In this document: piece by piece, positions 36,078 to 44,573 of the stretch
Position numbering within the stretch: the first letter of the stretch is position 1
Layout: each line of letters starts with the position of its first letter
DNA from: Prevotella sp.
GTDB taxonomy: Bacteria; Bacteroidota; Bacteroidia; Bacteroidales; Bacteroidaceae
Reading direction: 5' to 3'
Length of the DNA stretch: 64,000 nt
NCBI GenBank assembly: GCA_024688365.1
Contig: JAILEG010000011.1
Coordinates: 1 to 64,000 of the forward strand
Translations under genes and position numbers: made by a program
Notes under the pieces: model-generated
The model's input: only the letters and a program-made list of their open reading frames with translations
Database searches by the model: none
What the model was told of the DNA's origin: nothing

Positions 36078-36491
36078 CTAAACTATTCTGTACTAATACT
36101 CTTCTAAGTGCTATTGGATGCCTCTTCCAAGACAGCCTAATGGTTAATGTCACACCAGGAAAAAAGAAAATACTCTCCAATTATCAGGCGCAGGGACTCA
36201 ACTGTAAACAACTCTCCACAACACTGTACTTTTTCCAATGCTTTGCAAAATTACATATTGCGGGCTGGATGCGTGGTCAATGCAGAACGAAAGTTAGCCA
36301 CGTGATTGAAAATCCCCCAAAATAACACACTAAAATACCATAAACTAACCCTAAAACACCCTAAAACACGGCCATAAAAGCATAAAAATGCAGAAAAAAG
36401 ACATAGTAGATAAAAAAAAGAAATACAAGAATTTGTTGTCTGAAAACAAAAGATTGCATACCTTTGCGGAAACTTTAAAGACCTTAACAGC
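36078..36491. other. Intergenic region between divergent genes
   Basis: This 414-bp gap holds a minus-strand -7-like TAATTTTG at 36253-36246 for the secreted protein and the plus-strand promoter of the LuxR-type gene near 36436-36466. The middle is AT-rich with repeated CCCTAAAACAC-like words at 36349-36367. I see no gene. Confidence 0.6.
36436..36466 (+). promoter_or_regulatory. Putative promoter of the membrane LuxR-type regulator
   Basis: TACCTTTG at 36459-36466 is a perfect -7 element. TTG at 36436-36438 lies 20 nt upstream (a full TTTG at 36432-36435 gives 23). The ATG is at 36492. Confidence 0.55.
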
Positions 36492-37493
36492 ATGAACATT
36501 ATAAAGACAGCAGAAGAATTCCTGATCAGATTTGACGGAAAAACCTTTGACACAGGCAACGAGGTCATCAACAAACAACGCAAACTCGCCCTGCGTACAG
36601 CCACCGGAATCATAACCGTCGGGGCTGCACTCAACCTGGCTGGAGTGACCGGGACTGATGATTTCAGAATACCCAACATTGTCTTTATCACCATCACGCT
36701 ACTCATATACATCCTTGTCAGCAAAAAGACAATAACACTGCGCTGCGGACTGTACATGACCTTCATGGTGGCACTGGCTGACCTGTCAGGAGAAATGCTG
36801 CACCTGGGCATCCTCAATGACCGGGAAACCATCTACTACATACTTGCCGACTGCATCCTCTATGCCGCACTGATGACCATGACCATCATCACCTATATGC
36901 CCTGGACAACCGCCACGGGCTTCTTTATGGGCGGCATCTGCTATGCGACAGCCTGTGCCTATTCCGGATCGGAAAAACTAACTGACATCTTCATCATCCT
37001 ATTGCTGCTCAACATCACAACTGTAACATTCTCCTTCTATCTCAAACGGAACATAAGAAAAATGATGGAGGAGACACAACGCCTAAAGGAAGAAGAGAAA
37101 ACCATGCTCGACTTCTTCAAGATGGACAAGGACCAGCTGCTCAGCTACATCCGCCTTGCCAACAGGAAGGGGCTCTCCACTCATGAGACAAACCTGCTTC
37201 TCAACAGTTTCTCGGAGGAAGCCAAACAGGGAATAATTGACAATATTGCCACCATCATACACCAGCGTGAGGCACGGGTTGAGAGCCTCAGAGCCGTACT
37301 GCCAGAACTGTCGACCTCTGAGATTGAGATTGCCGCCTTGATTGTCAGCGGGAAAAAGCTCAAGGACATCTGCCTGCAACTGCAGAAATCTGAAAGCAAC
37401 ATAACATGCCAGCGCAGCAACATACGCAAGAAATTAGGACTCAGACCAGGTGACGACCTCTATACCGCACTCACACAGCGGGCAAGGACATAG
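36492..37493 (+). CDS. Membrane-bound LuxR-type transcriptional regulator
   Basis: The protein has 333 residues. Residues 30-190 hold about six hydrophobic helices (for example [19 protein letters not shown] and [20 protein letters not shown]). A coiled-coil linker follows ([20 protein letters not shown]). The C-terminal 60 residues form a LuxR/GerE-like [48 protein letters not shown]. There is no recognisable receiver or sensor domain, so the signal may be sensed in the membrane. Targets are unknown; the divergent secreted protein gene is one candidate. Confidence 0.78.
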   Translation: MNIIKTAEEFLIRFDGKTFDTGNEVINKQRKLALRTATGIITVGAALNLAGVTGTDDFRIPNIVFITITLLIYILVSKKTITLRCGLYMTFMVALADLSGEMLHLGILNDRETIYYILADCILYAALMTMTIITYMPWTTATGFFMGGICYATACAYSGSEKLTDIFIILLLLNITTVTFSFYLKRNIRKMMEETQRLKEEEKTMLDFFKMDKDQLLSYIRLANRKGLSTHETNLLLNSFSEEAKQGIIDNIATIIHQREARVESLRAVLPELSTSEIEIAALIVSGKKLKDICLQLQKSESNITCQRSNIRKKLGLRPGDDLYTALTQRART

Positions 37494-37572
37494 ACAGGCA
37501 CGCTGACCGCCAAGAAACTGAAAAGACTATTAAAAAGGACACACCGCCATCCCATATTCTGATAAAAACCAC

Positions 37573-37580
37573 TATCTTTG
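37573..37580 (+). promoter_or_regulatory. Putative -7 element of tdk
   Basis: TATCTTTG matches TAnnTTTG and ends 8 nt before the tdk ATG at 37589. The -33 box is unclear. Confidence 0.45.
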
Positions 37581-37588
37581 CAAACGAT

Positions 37589-38194
37589 ATGACAACGATA
37601 GACAATCTCAACGGTGAAAGGCGCCGACAGGGGCGCATAGAGGTGATATGCGGAAGCATGTTCTCCGGCAAGACCGAGGAACTCATCCGACGTATGAAAC
37701 GGGCGAAGTTCGCCAAGCAGAAGGTGGAAATCTTCAAACCCTCCATCGACACCCGGTACTCTGACGAGGACGTGGTCAGCCATGACCAGAACTCCATCCA
37801 CTCCACACCCATTGACTCCTCCGGCAACATCCTCCTGCTCGCATCCGACATTGATGTCGTAGGCATTGACGAGGCACAGTTCCTTGACGAGGGGCTGGTA
37901 GATGTCTGCAACCAGCTTGCCAACAACGGCATACGGGTTATCGTTGCCGGACTCGACATGGACTACAAGGGCGTTCCCTTCGGCCCCATTCCAGCCCTCT
38001 GCGCCATCGCCGATGAGGTGACCAAGGTGCATGCCATCTGCGTGAAGTGCGGCGCACTGGCCTATGTGAGCCACCGCCTCATAGCCGACGAGCGCCGCGT
38101 CATGCTCGGCGAGCAGCATGAATACGAGCCGCTGTGCAGGGACTGCTACCAGAAAGCCGTCAGCCTGGAGGCCGAGAACCGCAACCAAAAATGA
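37589..38194 (+). CDS. tdk: Thymidine kinase
   Basis: The protein has 201 residues. The P-loop [18 protein letters not shown] lies near residues 25-42, DEAQF is the Walker-B-like motif, and the zinc lasso has Cys pairs CVKC and CRDC. It phosphorylates thymidine to dTMP in the salvage pathway. It is a type II (tetrameric) enzyme. The AI-2E family gene follows after 25 nt. Confidence 0.96.
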   Translation: MTTIDNLNGERRRQGRIEVICGSMFSGKTEELIRRMKRAKFAKQKVEIFKPSIDTRYSDEDVVSHDQNSIHSTPIDSSGNILLLASDIDVVGIDEAQFLDEGLVDVCNQLANNGIRVIVAGLDMDYKGVPFGPIPALCAIADEVTKVHAICVKCGALAYVSHRLIADERRVMLGEQHEYEPLCRDCYQKAVSLEAENRNQK

Positions 38195-38219
38195 CATAAC
38201 CCCAACAACGCAAACCGCT

Positions 38220-39350
38220 ATGGCACAACCCATCACTTTCGACAAGTTCATCCGCTGGGCACTCATCGCCCTGGCTTCCCTGGCTGTGTTCCTCATTGTC
38301 AAAGGACTGTCAGGTGTACTGCTGCCCTTCTTCATTGCGTGGCTCCTTGCCTACCTGCTCTATCCCATCGTGAAATTCGTGCAGTACAGGCTGCACGTCC
38401 CGGGACGCGCACTGAGCATCGTGGTGACACTCTTCTTCGTCATAGCCATCCTCACAGGCATCTTCCTCTTCATCATCCCCCCGATGATTGACCAGTTTGA
38501 CAAGCTCATGCACATCGCCAACCGATATGTCCATGAGACTGCCCACACCAATGACATATCGGCTATGGTCCAGCAATGGATTGCCGAGAACCAGGCACAG
38601 ATAGAGAAGTTCCTCAAGAGCCCCGACTTCACTGATGCCATCAAGACCGCCATGCCAAAGGTGTTCTCTGTCATCGGGCAGACGGCAAGCATCGTCATAT
38701 CCATCATTGCCTCCTGCATCACCTTATTATATATGTTCTTCATCCTGCTCGACTACGAGACACTGACCTCAAAATGGATAAAGATATTCCCCAAGAAGGC
38801 ACGCCCCTTCTGGAGCGGACTGGCACAGGACGTTGAGCGCGAGCTGAACAACTACATCCGCGGGCAAGGCCTCGTGGCACTCTGCATGGGCATCATGTTC
38901 TGCATCGGATTCACCATCATCGGTTTCCCAATGGCTATCGGTATGGGCATACTCATCGGCATACTCGACCTCGTCCCATACCTACACACCTTCGCCCTTA
39001 TCCCTACGGCATTCCTCGCCCTGCTCAAGGCCGCAGACACCGATCAGAACTTCTGGATCATCTTTGCCTCGGCACTGGCGGTGTTCGTCATCGTCCAGAT
39101 AATCACTGACATGGTTGTAACCCCTAAAATTATGGGGAAGGCGATGGGCCTGAATCCTGCCATCCTGCTCCTCTCCCTCTCAGTATGGGGTGCCCTCTTG
39201 GGCTTCATCGGGCTCATCATAGCTCTGCCCCTCACCACTCTCATCATAGCCTACTGGCAACGGTACGTGACCAGGGAACACGAAGAGGAGGAAGAGGAGG
39301 ATCGGCTTCTGCCCTCCGAACACGACTTCCTCAGTTCCCCCCAAGCATAG
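38220..39350 (+). CDS. AI-2E family (YdiK/PerM-like) permease
   Basis: The protein has 376 residues with about eight membrane helices. An N-terminal pair (FIRWALIALASLAVFLIV, LSGVLLPFFIAWLLAYLL) is followed by a periplasmic helical part and the conserved block NNYIRGQGLVALCMGIMF, then GILIGILDLVPYLH and KIMGKAMGLNPAILLLSLSVWGALLG. The C-terminus is highly acidic. I chose the ATG at 38220; the frame is open from 38118 inside tdk. Substrates in this family vary (autoinducer-2 or ions) and are not known here. A strong terminator follows. Confidence 0.9.
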   Translation: MAQPITFDKFIRWALIALASLAVFLIVKGLSGVLLPFFIAWLLAYLLYPIVKFVQYRLHVPGRALSIVVTLFFVIAILTGIFLFIIPPMIDQFDKLMHIANRYVHETAHTNDISAMVQQWIAENQAQIEKFLKSPDFTDAIKTAMPKVFSVIGQTASIVISIIASCITLLYMFFILLDYETLTSKWIKIFPKKARPFWSGLAQDVERELNNYIRGQGLVALCMGIMFCIGFTIIGFPMAIGMGILIGILDLVPYLHTFALIPTAFLALLKAADTDQNFWIIFASALAVFVIVQIITDMVVTPKIMGKAMGLNPAILLLSLSVWGALLGFIGLIIALPLTTLIIAYWQRYVTREHEEEEEEDRLLPSEHDFLSSPQA

Positions 39351-39405
39351 GCTGGAAGACACTATACCGGCCTTTCAGGATGGAATACATGCCCTCTTGC
39401 ACCTC

Positions 39406-39444
39406 AAGACCTGCCCTTTTGCACCGCAAAAGGGCAGGTCTTTT
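39406..39444 (+). terminator. Intrinsic terminator after the AI-2E family gene
   Basis: A perfect 17-bp stem is formed by AAGACCTGCCCTTTTGC (39406-39422) and its complement at 39426-39442 around the loop ACC, ending in TTTT. Confidence 0.9.
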
Positions 39445-39454
39445 ATTTGAAAAT

Positions 39455-39542
39455 AAATTATTTCAGATGTATTTTCAACTTATTTCCTATTATTTTTTAA
39501 CTTATTTCCTATTATTTTTTAACTTATTTCCAATACATTTTT
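39455..39542. repeat. Four AT-rich 22-nt tandem repeats
   Basis: Units start at 39455, 39477, 39499 and 39521. The two middle ones are identical (AACTTATTTCC then TATTATTTTTT); the outer ones diverge in the second half. It is a short minisatellite. Confidence 0.85.
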
Positions 39543-39548
39543 AAACTA

Positions 39549-39596
39549 AAAACAATTTATTTATAATTTATTTTTAATATAAAAATAAATTGTTTT
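39549..39596. repeat. AT-only 14-bp inverted repeat
   Basis: AAAACAATTTATTT (39549-39562) and AAATAAATTGTTTT (39583-39596) are perfect reverse complements with a 20-nt AT-only loop, following directly on the 22-nt repeats. Confidence 0.75.
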
Positions 39597-39626
39597 ATAG
39601 ACCAAAAGGGCATCTCTCACAATACG

Positions 39627-39662
39627 AAAGGTGCCCTTCAGCATTGCCAAAGGGCACCTTTT
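39627..39662. terminator. Terminator-like hairpin in the convergent gap
   Basis: AAAGGTGCCCTT (39627-39638) pairs with AAGGGCACCTTT (39650-39661), a perfect 12-bp stem ending in TTTT. It could back up termination from either side. Confidence 0.65.
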
Positions 39663-39879
39663 ACATTCTCCAATGAGTGCATAGAGCAGAAAAAAAGAAC
39701 TCATTATGCAGGCAGATCATCCAAACACATATAGGGATGGCACATAACCTTGTGCCATACAGGCATCTCTGCCCATCGCATTTCTTCCGAATACAGGGAA
39801 CTACCTATTGGACAAAGACTACAACAACGGTCAAATCCGGCCCTATAATCCTCCTGGACAGGCTGTCATAAATACCGAA

Positions 39880-39918
39880 AAGCCCCGGCAAACAGTTTGA
39901 GCATGCTTGCCGGGGCTT
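39880..39918 (-). terminator. Intrinsic terminator after manA
   Basis: AAGCCCCGGCAA (39880-39891) pairs perfectly with TTGCCGGGGCTT (39907-39918), a 12-bp GC-rich stem. Read on the minus strand it is followed by TTTTCGG and lies 27 nt after the manA stop. Confidence 0.8.
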
Positions 39919-39944
39919 GTGTCTAATCATTCACGCAGCGAGTG

Positions 39945-40907
39945 TCACACGTAAGACTCCAGGAACTTAATGGTGCCTGCCACCTTCACCACACCTGCCG
40001 TGGCTGGCAGAAGAATACTCTCCCCGGCACGAAAAGACACCGTATTTCCCTCTGAATCGGCAATCTCGCCCTCACCTTCCAATCCTACGAAGATGACAAA
40101 CGAGTCCAAATCACTGTAGTCAAGGGTCATAGGCTCAGTGAGGTCATAGACCGATGTGGTGAAATAAGGACAGCTGACCAGCTCTACCGGTTCATCCTGA
40201 CGTGGCTCATAGCTGGTGCGGTAGTCGGGATAGACGGTATAGTCAATGCACTCGGCAGCCTCCTTGGTATGCAGCTGGCGGAAGTTACCCTCCTTGTCCT
40301 TGCGCTTGAAATCGTAGATGCGATAGGTCACGTCGCTCGTCTCCTGTATCTCTGCAAGGAGACAGCCTGTACCGATGGAGTGGATGCGCCCTGCGGGAAG
40401 GAAGAACACATCGCCCTCCTTCACGTCATATTCTGCCAAGGCATCAGTAATGGTGTCATTCTCCACCATTTCCTTATACTGCTCAGGGGTTATCTGCTGC
40501 TTCAGGCCACTGCGCAGGGAGGCATCAGCATCACTCTTCATGATGTACCACATCTCGGTCTTGCCACGTCCCAAACCCATCTCCTGCGCCTGCTCATCAG
40601 TAGGATGTACCTGGATGGAGAGCTGCTGCCGCGCGTCAATGAACTTCACGAGCAAGGGAAACTCATTGCCGAAGCGGGCATAGTTGTCTGTTCCCACGAG
40701 CTTCTCCTTTAGATGGCTGACAAGGTCATTGAGCTTCCAGCCAGCATACTCGCCTTCAGCCACAATGCTCTCGTTATCCTTCACGCCAGAGATTTCCCAG
40801 CTTTCACCCACACGTTCCGCATCGCTGTCAAGATGCTTGAAAGGCACTATCTTCTCTCCTCCCCAAATGGTTGATTTCAGGAGTGGGTTAAATTTAAACA
40901 TGTTCAT
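39945..40907 (-). CDS. manA: Mannose-6-phosphate isomerase, class I
   Basis: The protein has 320 residues. It is a cupin zinc enzyme that interconverts mannose-6-phosphate and fructose-6-phosphate. Zinc-site motifs include LSIQVHPTDEQAQ, KTEMWYI and PAGRIHSIG. It closes the mannan pathway, delivering mannose from the GH130 step (after a phosphomannomutase not seen here) to glycolysis. It is the last gene of the locus, 64 nt after the AraC gene, and ends in a strong terminator. Confidence 0.95.
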   Translation of the reverse strand: MNMFKFNPLLKSTIWGGEKIVPFKHLDSDAERVGESWEISGVKDNESIVAEGEYAGWKLNDLVSHLKEKLVGTDNYARFGNEFPLLVKFIDARQQLSIQVHPTDEQAQEMGLGRGKTEMWYIMKSDADASLRSGLKQQITPEQYKEMVENDTITDALAEYDVKEGDVFFLPAGRIHSIGTGCLLAEIQETSDVTYRIYDFKRKDKEGNFRQLHTKEAAECIDYTVYPDYRTSYEPRQDEPVELVSCPYFTTSVYDLTEPMTLDYSDLDSFVIFVGLEGEGEIADSEGNTVSFRAGESILLPATAGVVKVAGTIKFLESYV

Positions 40908-40971
40908 TTCTTCTCGTTGATATTTGGTTGTTGATTAAGAAAAGGACAGAGCCTACCCTGCCCTGTCCTGA

Positions 40972-41853
40972 TTAGATGATAATCTTTATCTTACGGTAAT
41001 TCTCACGGAACTCACTTGGCGAACAGCCTTTCTTGCGCTTGAAGATGCGGTTGAAGTTGCTGAGATTGTTGTATCCGCAGTTGAAGCTGATGTTGGCTAT
41101 ACTGTCCTGAGAGTTGAGCAGCATACGGGTGGCAAAGCCCAGGCGGATGTCAATGATGTAGTCACTCAGCGTTCTGCCAGTATGCAGCTTGAAGAACCGG
41201 CTGAAGGAACTCTGGCTCATATTTGCCAGATCAGCCAGCGTCTCCAGCTTCAGCTCGTACATATAGTTCTTGTTGATGTAGTTCTTCACCTTCAGGATTC
41301 GCTTCGAATCATCCTCAATCTGCACCTTGGCATAAGCCGATGATGCCAGCGTATGCCCGCCCTTGGAATGGGAAAGGATATTGAGGATGCGCAGGAACTG
41401 CATCAGTGCATCAAAAGGCTCCTTTGCCTGTGAGAGCGTGTCAATCTCATGATACACCTTCATGATGGCATCGGTGGAGAAAGCAAGCCCCTTCTGCGCC
41501 TCCTTCAGCATCTGCCGGATGGAGACAAAGGGGTTCTTGTCGAAGAAACCATCATCAAGCCCGAACTTGAAATGGACGGTTATCTCACGAATATTCTCAC
41601 TCTTACACTCATATTGTTCCCAGACATGCTCCAGATTGCCACTGGTAATCAGCGCAAGGTCATAGTCGCCAATCACCTCAGAGCTGTCACCTACTACACG
41701 GCGCACGCCTGGCGCATGCTCAATGAAATTCAGTTCATAAACCTCATGGTTATGAATGGGGTAGTCAAACTCCTTCTTATGACGCTCTGCAATGTAGAGG
41801 GCATCGTGCTCTTCGAGGAGAGTGATCTCGTGCATTACGTGAAATTCGTTCAT
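40972..41853 (-). CDS. AraC-family transcriptional regulator of the mannan locus
   Basis: The protein has 293 residues. The N-terminal half is a cupin-like ligand domain (KKEFDYPIHNHEVYELNFIEHAPGVRRVVG), and the last 100 residues are the double-HTH AraC domain (LKLETLADLANMSQSSFSRFFKLHTGRTLSDYIIDIRLGFATRML, then ISFNCGYNNLSNFNRIFKRKKGCSPSEFRENYR). It lies between the epimerase and manA. It probably senses a mannan-derived sugar and controls the locus; the ligand is not deducible. A -7 element of its own is at 41859-41866. Confidence 0.9.
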   Translation of the reverse strand: MNEFHVMHEITLLEEHDALYIAERHKKEFDYPIHNHEVYELNFIEHAPGVRRVVGDSSEVIGDYDLALITSGNLEHVWEQYECKSENIREITVHFKFGLDDGFFDKNPFVSIRQMLKEAQKGLAFSTDAIMKVYHEIDTLSQAKEPFDALMQFLRILNILSHSKGGHTLASSAYAKVQIEDDSKRILKVKNYINKNYMYELKLETLADLANMSQSSFSRFFKLHTGRTLSDYIIDIRLGFATRMLLNSQDSIANISFNCGYNNLSNFNRIFKRKKGCSPSEFRENYRKIKIII

Positions 41854-41858
41854 GTCTG

Positions 41859-41866
41859 CAAAGATA
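41859..41866 (-). promoter_or_regulatory. Putative -7 element of the araC-type gene
   Basis: On the minus strand TATCTTTG fits TAnnTTTG, 5 nt before the start codon. The -33 box is weak. It would allow expression of the regulator independent of the upstream operon. Confidence 0.4.
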
Positions 41867-41928
41867 CACTTTATTCTTCAAACTACGGACAATTCACTGA
41901 AATAATTACAACATCACCACAGTGCGCC

Positions 41929-43161
41929 TCAGATGTCACGCTCTATCATTTCCAAGCACATACGGCTGTTGTGATAGGGGCATTTCCAGAAGCCAGCCTT
42001 ATCATTCTCACGGTCGATGCTCCCATCAGCCAGAACAGCCCAATGCCACTCTCCCTGCTCCTTGTCGAGGAGGTTAGCCTGAATGAACTTCCAGGCCCGG
42101 ATGGCATCACCCAATGCCTTGGCATCACCAAAATGCTCATAGAGGTTGGCATGTCCGATGACACTCTCACAGAGAACCCACCACTGACGCTGCCCATCTG
42201 TCGCACCACTGTCCGTCCACCGCTCGTAAATCATGCCGCCGTCAGGCTGTAGTCCCTCATCAGCCGCAGCCGCAATATGACGGATGACCGGACTGAGACG
42301 CTTGAGCACCTCATCATCACCTAACACGAGAGCCGTCTCATGGAGCAGCCAGCTTGCCTCAATGTCATGCCCGAACGACTGGATATTGCGTTTACCTTCC
42401 CATCGGTCATTGAAAAAGAGGTCAAGATGCCAAGTCTGCCTGTTGAGCAGTTTCCCAGTGAAGATGTCAAGCAAGTTGCGGACTGCCATCTCCACCTCCT
42501 TCTCCACGGCAGCCAGGTCCTCGCCATCAAGACTCAGCCCCAAGTCGGTTCTTGCCTTCAGCACGCGAAGGAGATTGGTGTAAGGCTCAATGACATGCAG
42601 GTGCGTGTTCATAGTCCGCGATCCATTCTCATCCTTGTCTGACAGGCGCATGTCAGCTATCGGCTGCCATGAGCGTGTGAGTGCCTCGATATATCCGTTA
42701 TTCTCACGGTCAAAAGCATGATGCTCAATATCATGGAACAGGCCAATTGCGACACGCAGGGCTTCGCTGTCACCTGTGGCACGGGCAAACTCACTCAGTC
42801 CGTAAATGGCAAAGCCTATGGCATAGGTCTGCTTTTTTGTGTCGACAGGACAGCCCTTATAGTCTAAACTCCAGTAGACACCTCCCTGCTCTCTGTCGAG
42901 GAAATGCTCAAGCAGGTAATCCTTGGCACGCATGGCAGCAACAAGATAAGCCGGATTGTGCAGCACCCGGTAAGCAGCCGAGAATGCCCAAAGGATGCGG
43001 GCATTGAGGACAGCGCCCTTATCAGCAGTGGCATCCACCCTGTCATGACCATCCACACGTCCATAATATCCTCCATTCTCCTTGTCAGTGACACGCTCTA
43101 TCCAGTAATTGAGAATATTGTTCTCAAGCGTCTGGCGCATCTGTCTCTTCAATTCGTCCAT
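41929..43161 (-). CDS. Mannobiose (cellobiose-type) 2-epimerase
   Basis: The protein has 410 residues with the alpha6/alpha6-barrel of the AGE/cellobiose-epimerase family. Key motifs are NGGYYGRVD at the start, TMNTHLHVIEPYTNLLRV, FGHDIEASWLLHE (catalytic His region), RQWWVLCESV and EWHWAVL. It converts beta-1,4-mannobiose to mannosyl-1,4-glucose, the substrate of the GH130 enzyme encoded two genes upstream, as established in Bacteroides fragilis. Context decides mannobiose over cellobiose as the main substrate. It is cytoplasmic, with no signal peptide. Confidence 0.92.
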   Translation of the reverse strand: MDELKRQMRQTLENNILNYWIERVTDKENGGYYGRVDGHDRVDATADKGAVLNARILWAFSAAYRVLHNPAYLVAAMRAKDYLLEHFLDREQGGVYWSLDYKGCPVDTKKQTYAIGFAIYGLSEFARATGDSEALRVAIGLFHDIEHHAFDRENNGYIEALTRSWQPIADMRLSDKDENGSRTMNTHLHVIEPYTNLLRVLKARTDLGLSLDGEDLAAVEKEVEMAVRNLLDIFTGKLLNRQTWHLDLFFNDRWEGKRNIQSFGHDIEASWLLHETALVLGDDEVLKRLSPVIRHIAAAADEGLQPDGGMIYERWTDSGATDGQRQWWVLCESVIGHANLYEHFGDAKALGDAIRAWKFIQANLLDKEQGEWHWAVLADGSIDRENDKAGFWKCPYHNSRMCLEMIERDI

Positions 43162-43185
43162 TTGTCAAGACTTCTGTTTGATTGA

Positions 43186-44526
43186 TTATTTCTTTATCGG
43201 ATACTTGGCAATCAGCAACAGCATTATTGCCACAATGAATGCAGGAATCAATGAGAACAGGCACCATACCATATTCTGCACTGAGTCCATATCAGATATA
43301 CTCACAACGGTTCTCCCCATATCGTCCGTTCCCGACACAAAGCCGGACAAGCCGAGCAGCAATGCCACAAGAGAGCCGGATATTGCCGTACCGAACTTCT
43401 GCGACATAGTGCCGGATGAGAAGATAAGTCCCGTGGATGACACGCCATTCTTCTCAGTAGCCCAGTCGGCAACATCAGCATACATTGACCACAGGAGCGG
43501 AGAATAGAATCCTATTCCGACGGAAGTGAGTACCACCATGACTATCATCAGCCATATATAAGCTGGATCCATCGGGATAAAGAAGAAACCCACTGATGTC
43601 ACACCGCAGATGATTGCCGCCACAGAGAATGCCTTGCGCTTGGAGCCCATCCACTCAGTGAACTTTGGTGAAAGCCCACCGAATACCATGCAGGTGACCT
43701 CGCCGAAAGTCATGAACACCGTGTAGTTGATGATAAGGCTGCCCACGGTGATGTCACCGCCGAGACAGTAGGTTATCATGTATCCCGCAACGGCATAACG
43801 GAAGCCATTGAAGAAGTTGGTACAGATGCCTATCAGCGTCAGATAGATCCAGGGCTTGTTCCTGAACAGGTCAGCAAAAGGCTTGAAGGAGAACTTCTCC
43901 GCACGGACCGGCTTGAGCCGCTCCTTGGTGAGCAGGCCGCAGGCCAGTGTCATTGCCGCAGCCACAACACCGAAGCAGACACCTAAGACTGCATACTGAT
44001 GAGCCTCCGTTCCACCCACCATCTTCTGCAAGTAAGGAAATGACATGAGCGTGATGAAGCCCATAGCATAGGCTCCCACCATACGGAAAGAGGAGAATTG
44101 GTTCTTCTCATTGTCGTCATCAGTCATGACTCCCAAAAGAGAACCGTAAGGAACATTGACCGCCGTATAGATAGCCATCATGAGAAGATAGAGGCTATAA
44201 GCCCAGATGCGCTTGCCGACCGGGCCGAAGTCAGGTGTATAGAGCAACAATGCAAAGACCAGCCCGAACGGTATCGCACCATATATGAGCCAGGGCCGGT
44301 AAGTTCCCCAACGGCTCCGGGTACGGTCAGCCAGGGCTCCCATGATAGGATCGGTCACCACATCAAAGAGGCGTGCCACCAGCATCAGCGCAGCAGCATC
44401 GGCTACGGTGAGTCCAAAGACATTCGTAAAGAACAGCGGGAACGCTATGGACATTATCTTCCACGTGATTCCACCAGCTGCGGCATCGCCTAAGGCATAG
44501 CCTATCTTTTCTTTTATACTTGCCAT
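43186..44526 (-). CDS. GPH-family sugar:cation symporter (mannobiose uptake)
   Basis: The protein has 446 residues with 12 expected membrane helices. The family signature DPIMGALADRTRSRWGTYRPWLIYGAIPFG is clear, as is NVPYGSLLGVMTDD. GPH transporters carry glycosides with Na+ or H+. Its position between the GH130 and epimerase genes, as in the B. fragilis mannan operon, points to mannobiose or short mannooligosaccharides as cargo. It is spaced 47 nt from the GH130 gene and 24 nt from the epimerase. Confidence 0.92.
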   Translation of the reverse strand: MASIKEKIGYALGDAAAGGITWKIMSIAFPLFFTNVFGLTVADAAALMLVARLFDVVTDPIMGALADRTRSRWGTYRPWLIYGAIPFGLVFALLLYTPDFGPVGKRIWAYSLYLLMMAIYTAVNVPYGSLLGVMTDDDNEKNQFSSFRMVGAYAMGFITLMSFPYLQKMVGGTEAHQYAVLGVCFGVVAAAMTLACGLLTKERLKPVRAEKFSFKPFADLFRNKPWIYLTLIGICTNFFNGFRYAVAGYMITYCLGGDITVGSLIINYTVFMTFGEVTCMVFGGLSPKFTEWMGSKRKAFSVAAIICGVTSVGFFFIPMDPAYIWLMIVMVVLTSVGIGFYSPLLWSMYADVADWATEKNGVSSTGLIFSSGTMSQKFGTAISGSLVALLLGLSGFVSGTDDMGRTVVSISDMDSVQNMVWCLFSLIPAFIVAIMLLLIAKYPIKK

Positions 44527-44573
44527 TTCTTTTTCGGTTTACATCTGCACATCACATGGCAGATAAGTGAACA

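Larger units (their letters stand above)
39351..39944. other. Intergenic region with terminators and an AT-rich repeat block
   Basis: This 594-bp gap between two converging genes holds the AI-2E gene terminator (39406-39442), four 22-nt AT-rich repeats (39455-39542), a 14-bp AT inverted repeat (39549-39596), a second hairpin (39627-39661) and the manA terminator (39880-39918). A 64-codon frame at 39677-39871 has no coding features. Confidence 0.8.

Noticed and set aside
39455..39542. Regular 22-nt repeats considered as a CRISPR array
   Set aside because: The units are adjacent with no unique spacers and no cas genes are present.
39677..39871. 64-codon open frame in the convergent gap
   Set aside because: It has no signal peptide, promoter or family look and lies between terminators.
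41449..42252. 267-codon open frame on the plus strand spanning two genes
   Set aside because: It is antisense to the AraC and epimerase genes, both of which have clear families.
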